Shown here piece after piece: positions 27,270 to 35,828 of a stretch of DNA of 64,000 bases. The DNA is from Tisiphia sp964030975 (GTDB lineage: Bacteria > Pseudomonadota > Alphaproteobacteria > Rickettsiales > Rickettsiaceae). The notes below the pieces were generated by a model. The model made no database searches. It saw only the letters and a list, made by a program, of their open reading frames with translations, and had not been told where the DNA came from. The translations under genes were made by a program, and so were the position numbers. The stretch's first letter is position 1; the number at the start of each line of letters is the position of its first letter. Location of the stretch: contig NZ_CAXIQH010000002.1 of the NCBI RefSeq assembly GCF_964030975.1, positions 1-64,000 of the forward strand. Reading direction: 5' to 3'.

Positions 27270-28911
27270 GCTGCTGTCTTGATTAATTCCGTATTATTTA
27301 TATATCTTGCATAGGCAAAAGGCGTATAATTCGTAGGATGCTTCTTTGCTTTGCTGCTCTGCTCTTGCAGCCAATTTAAATATTTAAAGGCATTGATCTC
27401 GTTCTCACTACAAGTCTTTACTATACTATACAGACCACTATGTATCTCAGCACTATTGATTGTTTTAAAGAATAATGAATTCTTCCTTTGTAAAATAATG
27501 GTACGTAGTGACCTCTCAGCCCAATTATTATCAAGACTGCTAACTGGAATTTTCAAAAATTGCGTCAAACCTTCTTTATTATTTAACCAATATTTCATAG
27601 CTTGCCCAAACCTACTATTAGGCTCAACTTTCTTGTCGTTAAATAATTCGTCTATTTTGTTATATATGTTTTCTATATATTTACTGCTATGTTCCTGATG
27701 GTACTTCAGCTTTTCCTCAAGGCTCATCTCTTTACATTGATGTTCATTATGGTAAATCCCACCAGTCTGTTTGAGAAAATATCCGCATTCTTCAGGGTAA
27801 TATGGTTCATTCTCTGTAAATTTTCTCTGCCCATGTGACAAACAATTGATCATCACTATTATTGCCAGTAATTCTTTATCTGCTTCTGATAATACCGGGT
27901 TATTATTGTTACTTGCATCAGTCATTAAATGAATAGAATCAGTCCTATTCTTACGATTCTTTAGTACGTTACCAATATTTTCCCCGCCATGCTTATTACC
28001 GGTAAAATATAAAACTATCACCTCATTATTTGTAGTTTTAGCACATATAGTAGTGGTATAACAGCTGCGTCCTTTCTTATTTTGAGCTCGTAATTTTTTA
28101 TTGGCTACAGTAATTTCTAAAATCCTGGCTCTAGTATCATCAAGGTTCAGTGAACTACATTCGGCAGCCATTTCTAATAATACCCTGTAAATTTCAGCTC
28201 CACCATCTTCTTGCCAAACATCTAAATATTGTTGCCACAGAGTGCTATATGATACAGGAACCCCGCTTAAACTTTGCAACCTAGATAAACGATAGAAGGG
28301 AGTACCGTAGGTCTTTTGTAACACTATTGCACTTTTGCTACTATTTGTCCATTTGTTGATATTCTTATTGTTCATAACTGTATAATCGCAAGCATTACAG
28401 CGTAACGTTTTCTTTACATATCTGTTGACTGTAATTGGAGCATTACCTGTAAATTGTAGCAATTTTCTAGCTTCACTATTATAGAGTTTACCATTATCAC
28501 AGTGAGGACAGCTATCACCACTACAAAAATTCTCAGGAGATAAATAGCTGGTATTCGCATCCTGATAATCATCAAATCCATATTTACCTTGCCAATTACT
28601 GCGATCTCTCTTCTTGGACTCATCGTACTCTTCTTCATTACCACCATTCTTATTATCAGATTCACTCGGTGGTTCTTTTAATGAATCTGAACTATCTTTT
28701 TTATGTTATCTGCCTTAAAACCAATCATCATCTCCTTAAGCTTATTTATACTGATGTTTGATGATGCTAGCTTGTCTATTAGTTCGTTACAAAATTTCAC
28801 AAGTTCTATCACCGCTTGCTGATCATCTCCTGTTAATGAATTTGCCTTAATATGCTGGATTAGTTCTTCTCGTTCCTCAGCACTTAAGGTCGCTACTTTT
28901 GGCTTTTTCAT
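27266..28911 (-). CDS. tnpC: IS66 TnpC transposase, -1 frameshifted
   Basis: 1,646 bases, the same two-frame structure as copies C and E. The run at the shift point reads ATAAAAAAG (28696-28704) instead of nine A/G bases, so the A8 homopolymer is broken by a T while the heptamer A-AAA-AAG survives in the right register. After a -1 shift the frame is open for 548 codons with zinc-finger cysteines, LNLDDTRARIL, HLMTDASNN and NNWAERSLR. A few substitutions against copy C are scattered (GG to DG near the 150th residue of the second frame, for example). Confidence 0.88.
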
Positions 28912-29083
28912 TTTGATTCATTCATTACGTTTAATAATTGAAATGTTATAGTATAACTGATAGTTTTTCAACTAGTTTTTTTATTAATCGGTGATACTTG
29001 CATAGTAGGAACCCAAATTTATAAAATAAATTCATACTACCAAAAAAATTTAATAGAGTTATGCAGTTTTGCTGCAAGTATAC

Positions 29084-29612
29084 TATTCTCTTCATTAGGG
29101 CAATATGACACTACACGAATTTCTTTTAATTTAGCTTCTTCTAAACCAAGTTGCGTAAGAGCATATTTGATGGCACCAGGATGTGAGCAAAAAGATACAA
29201 TGGCTATATGACATCCTAAATCTAATGCTGTTGTTAATAACTTTACTAACTGTTCTTTGTTTTTCCAACCTTTTGTTTCATCTGCTAGAAACTTATCTAT
29301 ATGACTTTCTGAATCTGATAACACTATAAATTGTTCTTTTTCTTTCAAACTTTTTGTTTCATCTGCTAGGAACTTATCTACACACTCTTTACTAGGTGTC
29401 CAAGCAATAGTACTGCTTATAGATCCTTTTACCATTGTTCCATCAAAATCAAGACAGAGTAGCCACTTATCAGATTGATTTTCTAGTTTAGGTTCTTTTC
29501 CCAAAGACTGATCTTCTTGCTTAATTTCTGGTTGGCTAAAATCAAAATGGAGTCGTTGGGGTATCTTGCTAAAATCAAGTTTGAGTGAAAATAATTTTGA
29601 TCGTTTTGACAT
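29084..29612 (-). pseudogene. HAD-like phosphatase, N-terminal part (split by IS66)
   Basis: Starts MSKRSKLFSLKLDFSKIP. WLLCLDFDGTMVKGS (about residues 49-63) is HAD motif I with the nucleophilic aspartate, and CHIAIVSFCSHPGAIKYAL (about 133-151) is motif II. Between them a segment is internally duplicated: VDKFLADETKSLKEKEQF and IDKFLADETKGWKNKEQL. Joined to 26103-26421 the protein would be about 280 residues. HAD proteins are mostly phosphatases; the substrate is unknown. The IS66 insertion inactivates it. Confidence 0.7.
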
Positions 29613-29679
29613 CTGTTCTCTTATGTTTGGTTTATTATAAACCCGATTAAGTTCTTGATATTGTTACAAACTCCTAAAT

Positions 29680-29958
29680 GTCATTGTGAGGAGGCATAAG
29701 TCGACGAAGCAATTGTAAGCTGTCATTCCCGCGTTGTAAGTGTCATTCTTAGCAACGGCGGGAATTTAGATCCCTGCCTACGCAGGGATGACATTCTTAG
29801 CAACGGCGGGAATTTAGATCCCTGCCTATGCAGAGATGACATTCTTAGCAACGGCGGGAATTTAGATACCTGCCTACGCAGAGATGACAAGTTAAACCTC
29901 GCAAGGTTAACCAAAACAGAATTGCTTCGTCGCCACTGTAGTGGCTCCTCGCAATGAC
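29680..29958. repeat. Composite palindromic repeat
   Basis: Outer arms GTCATTGTGAGGAGGC and GGCTCCTCGCAATGAC are inverted copies; inner arms GACGAAGCAATTG and GAATTGCTTCGTC follow. The centre is a threefold tandem of the two-hairpin core (29745-29888). One repeat family is therefore nested inside another. Read on the minus strand, the centre gives an open frame of 16-residue repeats that I do not consider a gene. Confidence 0.75.
29745..29888 (+). repeat. Three tandem 48-bp units
   Basis: Unit starts ATTCTTAGCAACGGCGGG and ends in a CCTGCC...GCAGGGATGAC hairpin; copies at 29745, 29793 and 29841 differ by a few bases. The first half-hairpin matches the mutated left hairpin of MITE copy 1. Confidence 0.9.
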
Positions 29959-30160
29959 GGATAATCTATCTAGAATATTAACGGGTTAGCTATATTTTTA
30001 TAATAGGTAATTTATCGGGAAACCCAAAAACTCATAATCTAATAAATTAAAATTTGAACTTTTGCAAGTGAAATCTTACTAATCACAGCATTTGATATAT
30101 TGCACTAATTATCAAAATTGATTAAACTAGATGAATTAACTAGTTTATTAAAGAGGATTC
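29959..30160. other. Intergenic, probable promoter region of the following operon
   Basis: AT-rich; includes the rickettsial-type spacer motif AACGGGTTAGCTATA also seen near 55985. No gene recognised. AAAGAGGA at 30150-30157 is a good ribosome site for the antitoxin at 30161. Confidence 0.4.
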
Positions 30161-30403
30161 ATGAGAATAGTTGGTATGTTTAAAACAAAAACTCATTTAC
30201 CAGAGCTAATTAAAGAAGTAGAAGCAGGTGAAGAATTATGTATAACAAACAGAGGAAAAGAGGTAGCTTTTGTTATACCTGTAGCTAAATATTACTCCCA
30301 AAGATTTGATGAGCTATTTAGTAAGTTTGCTGCACTTAAAAAACGTAGTCCTCTTGGCTCTATAGATGATGTTATTAAAATGAAAAATCTTGGTAGAAAA
30401 TGA
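30161..30403 (+). CDS. Phd/YefM-type antitoxin
   Basis: 80 residues. FKTKTHLPELIKEVEAGEEL followed by CITNRGKEVAFVIP is the Phd/YefM N-terminal DNA-binding fold (F-K-x-x-L-x-x-L-x-x-x-V-x-x-G-E-x-x-x-I-T-x-x-G-x-x-V-A-x-x-x-P). The tail (SPLGSIDDVIKMKNLGRK) would wrap the toxin. Preceded by a strong Shine-Dalgarno, AAGAGGA. Overlaps the PIN gene by ATGA, so the pair is coupled and probably autorepressed. Confidence 0.88.
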   Translation: MRIVGMFKTKTHLPELIKEVEAGEELCITNRGKEVAFVIPVAKYYSQRFDELFSKFAALKKRSPLGSIDDVIKMKNLGRK

Positions 30404-30819
30404 ATTTAGTGATAGATTGTTCATTCATTATGTCATCGATTTTACCGGATGAAAAGCAGCTTAAGGTAGATAACATTTACAATCAGATATCTAACAAAGT
30501 ATATAATGTATTCGCCCCTGCTGTCTTTTATCTGGAATGTAACAATGTTCTTATATCATCATTAAAAAAACAGCGTATCACTAAAAGTGATTATGAAGAA
30601 TACTTACACTTCTTAAATATTCTTCCTATTAATATTGATAAATTTTGTTCTAACTGTGAATCTCTGCATGTAATAGCAAGGATTGCAACTAAATATGGTC
30701 TAACATCTTATGACGCTACTTACCTTGAATTAGCCCTACGCCTTGAAGCAAAAATTGCTACTCTAGATAATGGTTTAGCTAATAGTTGTAAGATGGCACA
30801 CATAGACTCTATAATTTAA
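30400..30819 (+). CDS. PIN-domain toxin, VapC-like
   Basis: 139 residues. LVIDCSFIMSSILPDE gives the first acidic position (D5), SYDATYLELALRLEAKIATL (about 108-127) the central motif S-Y-D-A-x-Y-L-E-L-A, and ATLDNGLA the C-terminal aspartate. This sub-type (PIN with S-x-Y-D-A) usually pairs with Phd-type antitoxins, as here. Predicted ribonuclease. Ends 91 bp before typA. Confidence 0.88.
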   Translation: MNLVIDCSFIMSSILPDEKQLKVDNIYNQISNKVYNVFAPAVFYLECNNVLISSLKKQRITKSDYEEYLHFLNILPINIDKFCSNCESLHVIARIATKYGLTSYDATYLELALRLEAKIATLDNGLANSCKMAHIDSII

Positions 30820-30910
30820 AATATACTATACAAACACTATAAGAACTCTATTCCATTTTGATCTATTATACTCTATAATCATCAGTTAAAAAATATATTA
30901 AAGGTTTTTG

Positions 30911-32731
30911 ATGTCTGCTATTCGCAATATTGCCATTATCGCCCACGTTGATCATGGTAAAACCACTCTAGTTGATAATATGCTTAAGCAAAGTGGCACT
31001 TTCCGAGCAAACCAGGAAGTAGCAGAACGTGCTATGGATTCAAATGACCTGGAACGTGAACGTGGTATAACTATTCTAGCTAAATGTACCTCCCTTATGT
31101 GGAAAGATATCCGTATCAATATAGTTGACACTCCTGGTCACGCTGATTTTGGTGGCGAGGTAGAACGCATTCTGACTATGGTAGATGGGGTCATATTACT
31201 AGTTGATTCTTCTGAAGGTACAATGCCTCAGACCAAATTTGTGTTGTCAAAAGCTCTGAAACTTGGGTTAAAACCAATTGTTGTGATCAATAAAATTGAC
31301 CGTCCTGATAGAAGAGTCAGTGAAGTGGTAGATGAAGTATTTGAATTATTTATGGCATTAGAGGCAAATAATGAACAACTAGATTTTCCTATTATCTACG
31401 CTTCAGGACGTAGCGGTTGGGCATCGTGTCACTTAGAAGATGAACAAAAAGACCTTGCCCCGCTTTTTGACTTGATAGTATCTCATGTGCCTATTCCTGT
31501 TGCTGATAGCGACGCTCCCTTTTCTATGCTTGTTACCACTAGAGAATATAACCCGTATTTTGGTCGCGTGCTTACCGGTCGTATCCATAGTGGCACAATT
31601 AAGACCAACCAAAATGTTAAAGTACTTAATTGTGATAATATGGCAACTGAAAATGCTCGAATAAGTAAAATACTCTCATTCCGGGGACTGGAACGTGTAG
31701 CTGTTGATATTGCATATGCTGGAGATATTATTGCTATTGCTGGAATTCAGGACGCTACTGTAGCTGATACGATATGTGCCCCTGAAATAATCGTAGCACT
31801 GCCATCCTTACCTATAGACCCACCAACATTATCTATGACCTTTGGAGTAAATGACTCTCCTCTTGCTGGACGAGAAGGCTCAAAGCTTACAGCAAGAGTT
31901 CTAGGTGATAGATTAATGCGAGAGATAGAAAGTAATGTAGCAATACATGTCAGCCAAACTGAAGAAAAAGATGCTTTTCAAGTTGCAGGTCGTGGTGAAC
32001 TACAATTAGGCATATTAATTGAGACTATGCGGCGGGAAGGTTTTGAACTATCAATCAGTAGACCCCGAGTATTATTCAAAGAGGATGAACATGGTAAAAG
32101 ATTAGAACCAATTGAAGAAATCCAAGTTGATGTTGATGATGATTTTGTTGGGGTTGTTGTTAAATCACTTGCCCTACGTAAAGCAGAAATGACTGATATG
32201 CGTCCATCTGGTGGCGGTAAAACTAGAGTAACATTTTTAGGACCATCACGCGGGCTTATTGGTTATCACGGTCAATTCCTAACCGAAACTCGGGGCACAG
32301 GTGTTATGAACCGTGTTTTCCATAGTTATGCTCCCTATAAAGGGGCTATTGAAGGAAGACGTAATGGAGTGTTAATTTCTAATGGGGATGGGGAAGCTGT
32401 TGCCTATGCTCTATGGAATCTTGAAGATCGTGGGAAAATGTTTATAAACCCTAATGAACTAGTATATCAGGGAATGATTATAGGGGAGCATAATCGGGAT
32501 AATGATCTGGAAGTAAACCCTCTGAAAGCCAAGCAATTATCAAATGTCAGAGCTTCTGGTAAGGATGAAGCTATGCGTCTTATCCCACCAACCCTTATGA
32601 CGTTAGAACAATCTATCAGCTATATCCAAAATGATGAAAGGGTAGAAGTTACCCCTAAATCAATTAGACTTCGTAAGGCAATGTTAAATCCTAATGACCG
32701 GAAGAAATCAGACCGACGTAACGAGGAGTAG
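30911..32731 (+). CDS. typA: Ribosome-associated GTPase TypA/BipA
   Basis: 606 residues. A translational GTPase of the EF-G family that binds 70S ribosomes and aids 50S assembly, especially under stress. G1 is AHVDHGKTTLVDNML (about 11-25), G2/switch I RERGITI, G3 DTPGHADFGGEV (about 73-84) and G4 NKIDRPDRR (about 127-135). The C-terminal domain peculiar to BipA (RPSGGGKTRVTFLGPSRGLIG, VFHSYAPYKG) is present. I use the ATG at 30911; a TTG codon immediately before it is in frame. Monocistronic. Confidence 0.96.
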   Translation: MSAIRNIAIIAHVDHGKTTLVDNMLKQSGTFRANQEVAERAMDSNDLERERGITILAKCTSLMWKDIRINIVDTPGHADFGGEVERILTMVDGVILLVDSSEGTMPQTKFVLSKALKLGLKPIVVINKIDRPDRRVSEVVDEVFELFMALEANNEQLDFPIIYASGRSGWASCHLEDEQKDLAPLFDLIVSHVPIPVADSDAPFSMLVTTREYNPYFGRVLTGRIHSGTIKTNQNVKVLNCDNMATENARISKILSFRGLERVAVDIAYAGDIIAIAGIQDATVADTICAPEIIVALPSLPIDPPTLSMTFGVNDSPLAGREGSKLTARVLGDRLMREIESNVAIHVSQTEEKDAFQVAGRGELQLGILIETMRREGFELSISRPRVLFKEDEHGKRLEPIEEIQVDVDDDFVGVVVKSLALRKAEMTDMRPSGGGKTRVTFLGPSRGLIGYHGQFLTETRGTGVMNRVFHSYAPYKGAIEGRRNGVLISNGDGEAVAYALWNLEDRGKMFINPNELVYQGMIIGEHNRDNDLEVNPLKAKQLSNVRASGKDEAMRLIPPTLMTLEQSISYIQNDERVEVTPKSIRLRKAMLNPNDRKKSDRRNEE

Positions 32732-32782
32732 GTTGTTAACCTGAATGTAAATAATAAGCCATAGCTAACCCGATTAGTATTA

Positions 32783-32884
32783 GTCTAAAGATACAACATC
32801 TGCTATGTTTAAACAAAAAGGATGTCATTCCTGCGTAGGCAGGAATCTATAATATCTCAGGGCTTTTTGTCCACTATTTTAGAT
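32783..32884 (+). repeat. Left arm of a 100-bp inverted repeat
   Basis: GTCTAAAGATACAACATCTG through to CCACTATTTTAGAT. The reverse complement recurs at 35626-35725, differing by a 2-base indel. The arm contains the CATTCCTGCGTAGGCAGGAAT hairpin. The two arms bracket 2.74 kb made only of mobile-element debris. Confidence 0.9.
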
Positions 32885-33050
32885 CCCTGCTTTCGCAGGG
32901 ATGACAAGCTTGGTACTGTGATTAGGTTATAAAAACTTTGTAAATCCATAAGGTTTTTGACAAAATAGGGTGAAAATCTTATGGGTTTTGATGTGATTTT
33001 TAACCGCAAACATGTATTACCTCTCATACCTACAGCCTTTTTGACGGAGC
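32885..33050. other. Intergenic, imperfect hairpin
   Basis: CCATAAGGTTTTTGAC and its imperfect mirror GTGAAAATCTTATGG (about 32947-32995) can form a stem. A half palindrome TTTAGATCCCTGCTTTCGC follows the left arm. No gene. Confidence 0.4.
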
Positions 33051-33160
33051 GACTAAATAGGATTTTTGAAGGAATAGTGTACCTATTTCAAGAAAATCAT
33101 GTTTATTCGTAGCAAAAAAGAGCCAAAATTAGGTCACTTTAGAAACCTTCACAAAGCCTA
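33051..33160 (+). repeat. TAGGCTCTGTGAAGG element, right part only
   Basis: Matches the reverse complement of 39903 onward (ending AGAAACCTTCACAAAGCCTA). The left part is missing. Confidence 0.7.
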
Positions 33161-33239
33161 GTACTACAGTCGTAGTTTACAAATAATATAAAATGTATTA
33201 GAATGTATGGCATAGTTGAAGGAGGAGATGAGATAAGGA

Positions 33240-33395
33240 ATGGATAACATCAAGATATGGCAAGAACTGGAAGGAATGATAGAAGAAGGTCAGAGTGGTT
33301 TAAGAGTAGGATGTAATGATTATAGAACTTTTAATAATATGTCACTGTATGTCAAAGCATTAATGAGTCACGGCGGTCTCATGAACAAAAGGTAA
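33240..33395 (+). pseudogene. IS701-type transposase, N-terminal fragment, second copy
   Basis: 51 codons from ATG 33240 (MDNIKIWQELEGMIEEG), the same sequence as the minus-strand fragment at 4501-4668 up to ...YVKALMS, then diverging into HGGLMNKR and a stop. The upstream 80 bases are shared too and contain the unbroken target GGCATAGTTGAAGGAGGAG that IS66 copy C interrupts at 4686-4693/7320-7327. Confidence 0.55.
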
Positions 33396-33481
33396 AGAAA
33401 TGTTAATAATAAAGTTTTTGCAAATAGTGGAGTAATATCGTAAGAATCTCTTAATAAAATAATTATTATTTGGAGATAGTG

Positions 33482-33562
33482 ATGTTAAGAGAGAGAGAAT
33501 TCGTCAAGAACTTTGCAGAACATTTTTGCGATATTGAAGATCATAGACAAGAAAGTAAGATA
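33482..33562 (+). pseudogene. ISAs1-type transposase, N-terminal fragment
   Basis: From ATG 33482, preceded by TTGGAGATAG, the frame reads MLREREFVKNFAEHFCDIED and then HRQESKI, which resembles the conserved N-terminus of ISAs1-type transposases (F-x-x-D-x-x-D-x-R-x-x-x-K). It is cut at a TA by the IS630 copy. Confidence 0.45.
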
Positions 33563-34304
33563 TAGTGAAACCTATAGAATTAGGTGACAAAGAACATAGC
33601 AATAATTTCAAATAATTTGCTAGTTTCTGGACAGAGCCAGTTTCTGTTACCTTATTTTTAATCCATCGTTTCATATTTGCCCAAAACTTCTCTATGGGAT
33701 TTAAGTCTGGTGAATACGGAGGTAAAAAGATAAGTTTGCAGCCAACTGATTCTATCAATTCCTTTGTCTTCTTTGATTTATGGAAACTAGCATTATCCAT
33801 AACTACAACCTGTCCTGCTTTTAACTCTTTAATTAAAAACTTCTCAACCCAATTATTAAATAACTCTGTATTGCAAGTTCCATTAAAAACAAAAGGGGCT
33901 ATCGATTGATTGTTTACCAAACCAGCTACTATATTAGTTCTTTGATACTGCTTCCCACTCTTCTTTCCAATCAGTATTTCTCCTGTTTTCCCCCAACCTT
34001 TATCCTGGCAAATACTCATATCTATACCACTTTCATCAATATGTACTATTTGTTCTTTAGCATATTTACTGATCTCTTCTAAATATTCAGATCGTTTCTC
34101 TGCACTCGCTTCCATATAGCTAAAGGTTTTTTTTATAACTAAATCCTAACTCTTTTAATATCCTACCAGTTTGGGATCTAGCAATCCCAAACTCTTTACC
34201 AATATCTTGTAACCTCATATTTGAATTATTTTCTACAAAATCTGCTAATTTTTGCTTATCAACTTTACTTTTAAAGCCTAATAGACTTCCTGCATAAATA
34301 TTTA

Positions 34305-34670
34305 TTAAGTTTCAAAATTACAAATTCCTGCTATTAAATTTACTCTTAAAGCAAATCTTTTTCTTCTATTTCTGTAACGATCGGCAATAATTTTAAAACG
34401 TTTTATTCGTCCAATAATATGTTCGCAAGTAACCCTTTGTGACGCTATATTTTGATTATTCTTTTTATCTTCGTTTGTTAAAGGTTTCTTCTTACTTTTC
34501 TTTTTAGGCAAAAAACTATTACTGTGAAGCTTCTTCATACCTTGATAACCTGAATCTCCTAGAAGACTAACTTCAGGGTGAATCAAAATTTTTGATTCTT
34601 TAAACAACTTAAAATCATGCTTTTTACCATTGGCAAAATTTGTACATATAATCTTCTTACTTTTTTTATC
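34305..34670 (-). pseudogene. IS5-family transposase, C-terminal half
   Basis: KKIICTNFANGKKHDFKLFK, then LLGDSGYQGMKKLHSNS, PKKKSKKKPLTNEDKKNNQ, and CEHIIGRIKRFKIIADRYRN. These are the second D (LLGDSGYQG) and the terminal E (CEHIIGRIK) regions of IS5/IS1031 transposases. The N-terminal half with the first catalytic D is missing. The adjacent 140-bp element offers a new ATG and 38 codons in frame (MIKNITIVSCHSREGG...), giving an apparent chimeric ORF. Confidence 0.8.
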
Positions 34671-34810
34671 TATAGTGAAACCTATTGAATTAGGTGATAC
34701 AAACTTTGTGTCATACCTGCGAAAGCAGGTATCTAGATTCCCGCCTTCGCGGGAATGACAACTTACAATCGTTATGTTCTTTATCACCTAATCCTATGAG
34801 CATAACTATA
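34671..34810 (-). mobile_element. IS630-type 140-bp miniature element (MITE copy 7)
   Basis: Full-length, TA-flanked, both core hairpins perfect. It lies inside the IS5-type element, which lies inside an IS630, the presumed source of the transposase that moves it. Confidence 0.9.
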
Positions 34811-35109
34811 TCCATTACCATAATTTTTCTAACAACAGACTTTTAAATCAATTATTTTATTCCTGCAACTTATTTATGCAGGAAGTCTAATCTAGCTTTC
34901 GCCAATATCGTTCCTTCCTTTCTCTTCCTTACATTCCAACGGCTAATTGTATTTTTATGTATATCAAATATCTTGGCAGCACTTCTTTGACTGTTACCTC
35001 TTGCTACATAATTTATTACTTTTTTTCTTAAATCTTCACTATATGGACTTTTGATATTTCCTCTTTTTTATATCATATAATTTCACCTAATTCTATAGGT
35101 TTCACTATA

Positions 35110-35431
35110 CCAATGGCAGCGAGTATGTCGCAAATTAGTGCAGTTGGCAGGAAGGATAATTTATGTCAATTAAGCAAAAGAATGGCAATTAGTAAATACT
35201 GCGAGTAAGTTAGTAACAATAAAGAGAACGAAAGTAAAAGAGTTAATGAAATAAGTATTCTGAACAAAATCCGCAATTATGTCGAGGCTCTAGAAGCCGT
35301 AAGAATGAGAGGTTACTCAAGGATATTTAGAAGAATACAGAAACCATTATGGCACTCGATGCCGAATATATGACCGCTTCCTTTGTGGCTCTATTTTTTA
35401 TTTTCTTTATTGACAAATTCACTCGTCCATA
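35110..35431. other. Decayed sequence, nothing recognised
   Basis: About 320 bases to the right of the IS630. Short open stretches (for example 35270-35340) have coding-like composition but no motif and no supportable frame. Probably remnants of the element that IS630 entered. Confidence 0.4.
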
Positions 35432-35571
35432 TATAGTGAAACCTATTGAATTAGGTGATACAAACTTTGTGTCATACCTGCGAAAGCAGGTATCTAGATT
35501 CCCGCCTTCGCGGGAATGACATCTTACAATCGTTATGTTCTTTATCACCTAATCCTATAGGCATAACTATA
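35432..35571 (-). mobile_element. IS630-type 140-bp miniature element (MITE copy 8)
   Basis: Full-length copy with perfect core hairpins; followed directly by a partial copy. Confidence 0.88.
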
Positions 35572-35626
35572 TGACAACTTACAATCGTTATGTTCTTTAT
35601 CATCTAATCCTATGGGCATAACTATA
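35572..35626 (-). repeat. Partial tandem copy of the 140-bp element
   Basis: TGACAACTTACAATCGTTAT through GGGCATAACTATA repeats the last 55 bases of the element next to it. Such a half copy fits slippage or an aborted excision. Confidence 0.85.
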
Positions 35627-35725
35627 TCTAAAATAGTGGACAAAAAGCCCTGAGATATTATAGATTCCTGCCTACGCAGGAATGATCCTTTTTGTTTAAA
35701 CATAGCAGATGTTGTATCTTTAGAC
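35626..35725 (-). repeat. Right arm of the 100-bp inverted repeat
   Basis: Reverse complement of 32783-32884, with a 2-base indel next to the hairpin (GGATCATT against GGATGTCATT). Confidence 0.9.
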
Positions 35726-35828
35726 TTTTGACGGGGGACTTAATAATGCAAGTGATTTTTATTATTTGTTAGCAACTAATTTCGTGGGGTTATATCATCT
35801 CGCAATGACATAACCTGCTATAGGAGTA

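Larger units (their letters stand above)
26422..29083. mobile_element. Complete IS66-family element, copy D (2,662 bp)
   Basis: Ends GTATACTTGCAG on both sides, about 90-bp terminal repeats, and flanking 8-bp duplication TATTCTCT (26414-26421 and 29084-29091). Same convergent gene order as copy C. It is 36 bp longer than copy C because its tnpA retains the ancestral central segment. All genes are open apart from the shared -1 frameshift, so this is the best candidate for an active copy. Confidence 0.95.
34283..34888 (-). mobile_element. IS5-family element, internally deleted
   Basis: 17-bp inverted ends AGACTTCCTGCATAAAT, with AAT duplicated on each side. It keeps only the C-terminal half of its transposase and carries a 140-bp IS630-type element inside. 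Removing it restores the IS630 reading frame, which proves the boundaries. Confidence 0.85.
33563..35075 (-). pseudogene. IS630-family transposase, interrupted
   Basis: N-terminal helix-turn-helix part at 34892-35070 (YSEDLRKKVINYVARGNSQR ... IFDIHKNTISRWN). Removing the IS5 insertion with its AAT duplication joins ILAKARL to GFKSKVDKQKLADFVENNSN. An A8 run near 34112-34119 then offsets the frame by one base before the catalytic half at 33504-34115, with VHIDESGIDM, VVMDNASFHKSKKTKELIE and FLPPYSPDLNPIEKFWANMK supplying the D-D-E triad. The C-terminus runs through the element end without its own stop. Dead because of the insertion, though the catalytic domain is intact. Confidence 0.8.
33563..35107 (-). 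mobile_element. IS630-family element carrying a nested IS5-type element
   Basis: Both ends read TAGTGAAACCTATAGAATTA inward and TA is duplicated outside (33561-33562, 35108-35109), the IS630/mariner hallmark. Within it, 34283-34888 is a smaller IS5-type element with a 3-bp duplication. Without that, the IS630 would be about 940 bp. Confidence 0.9.

Noticed and set aside
29745..29888. Possible CRISPR array
   Set aside because: The units are directly adjacent without spacers, only three in number, and each is a two-hairpin palindrome; no cas genes in the window.
29723..29914. Protein of three 16-residue repeats
   Set aside because: It is the translation of three tandem palindromic units with hairpin potential; no ribosome site and no relation to known repeats.
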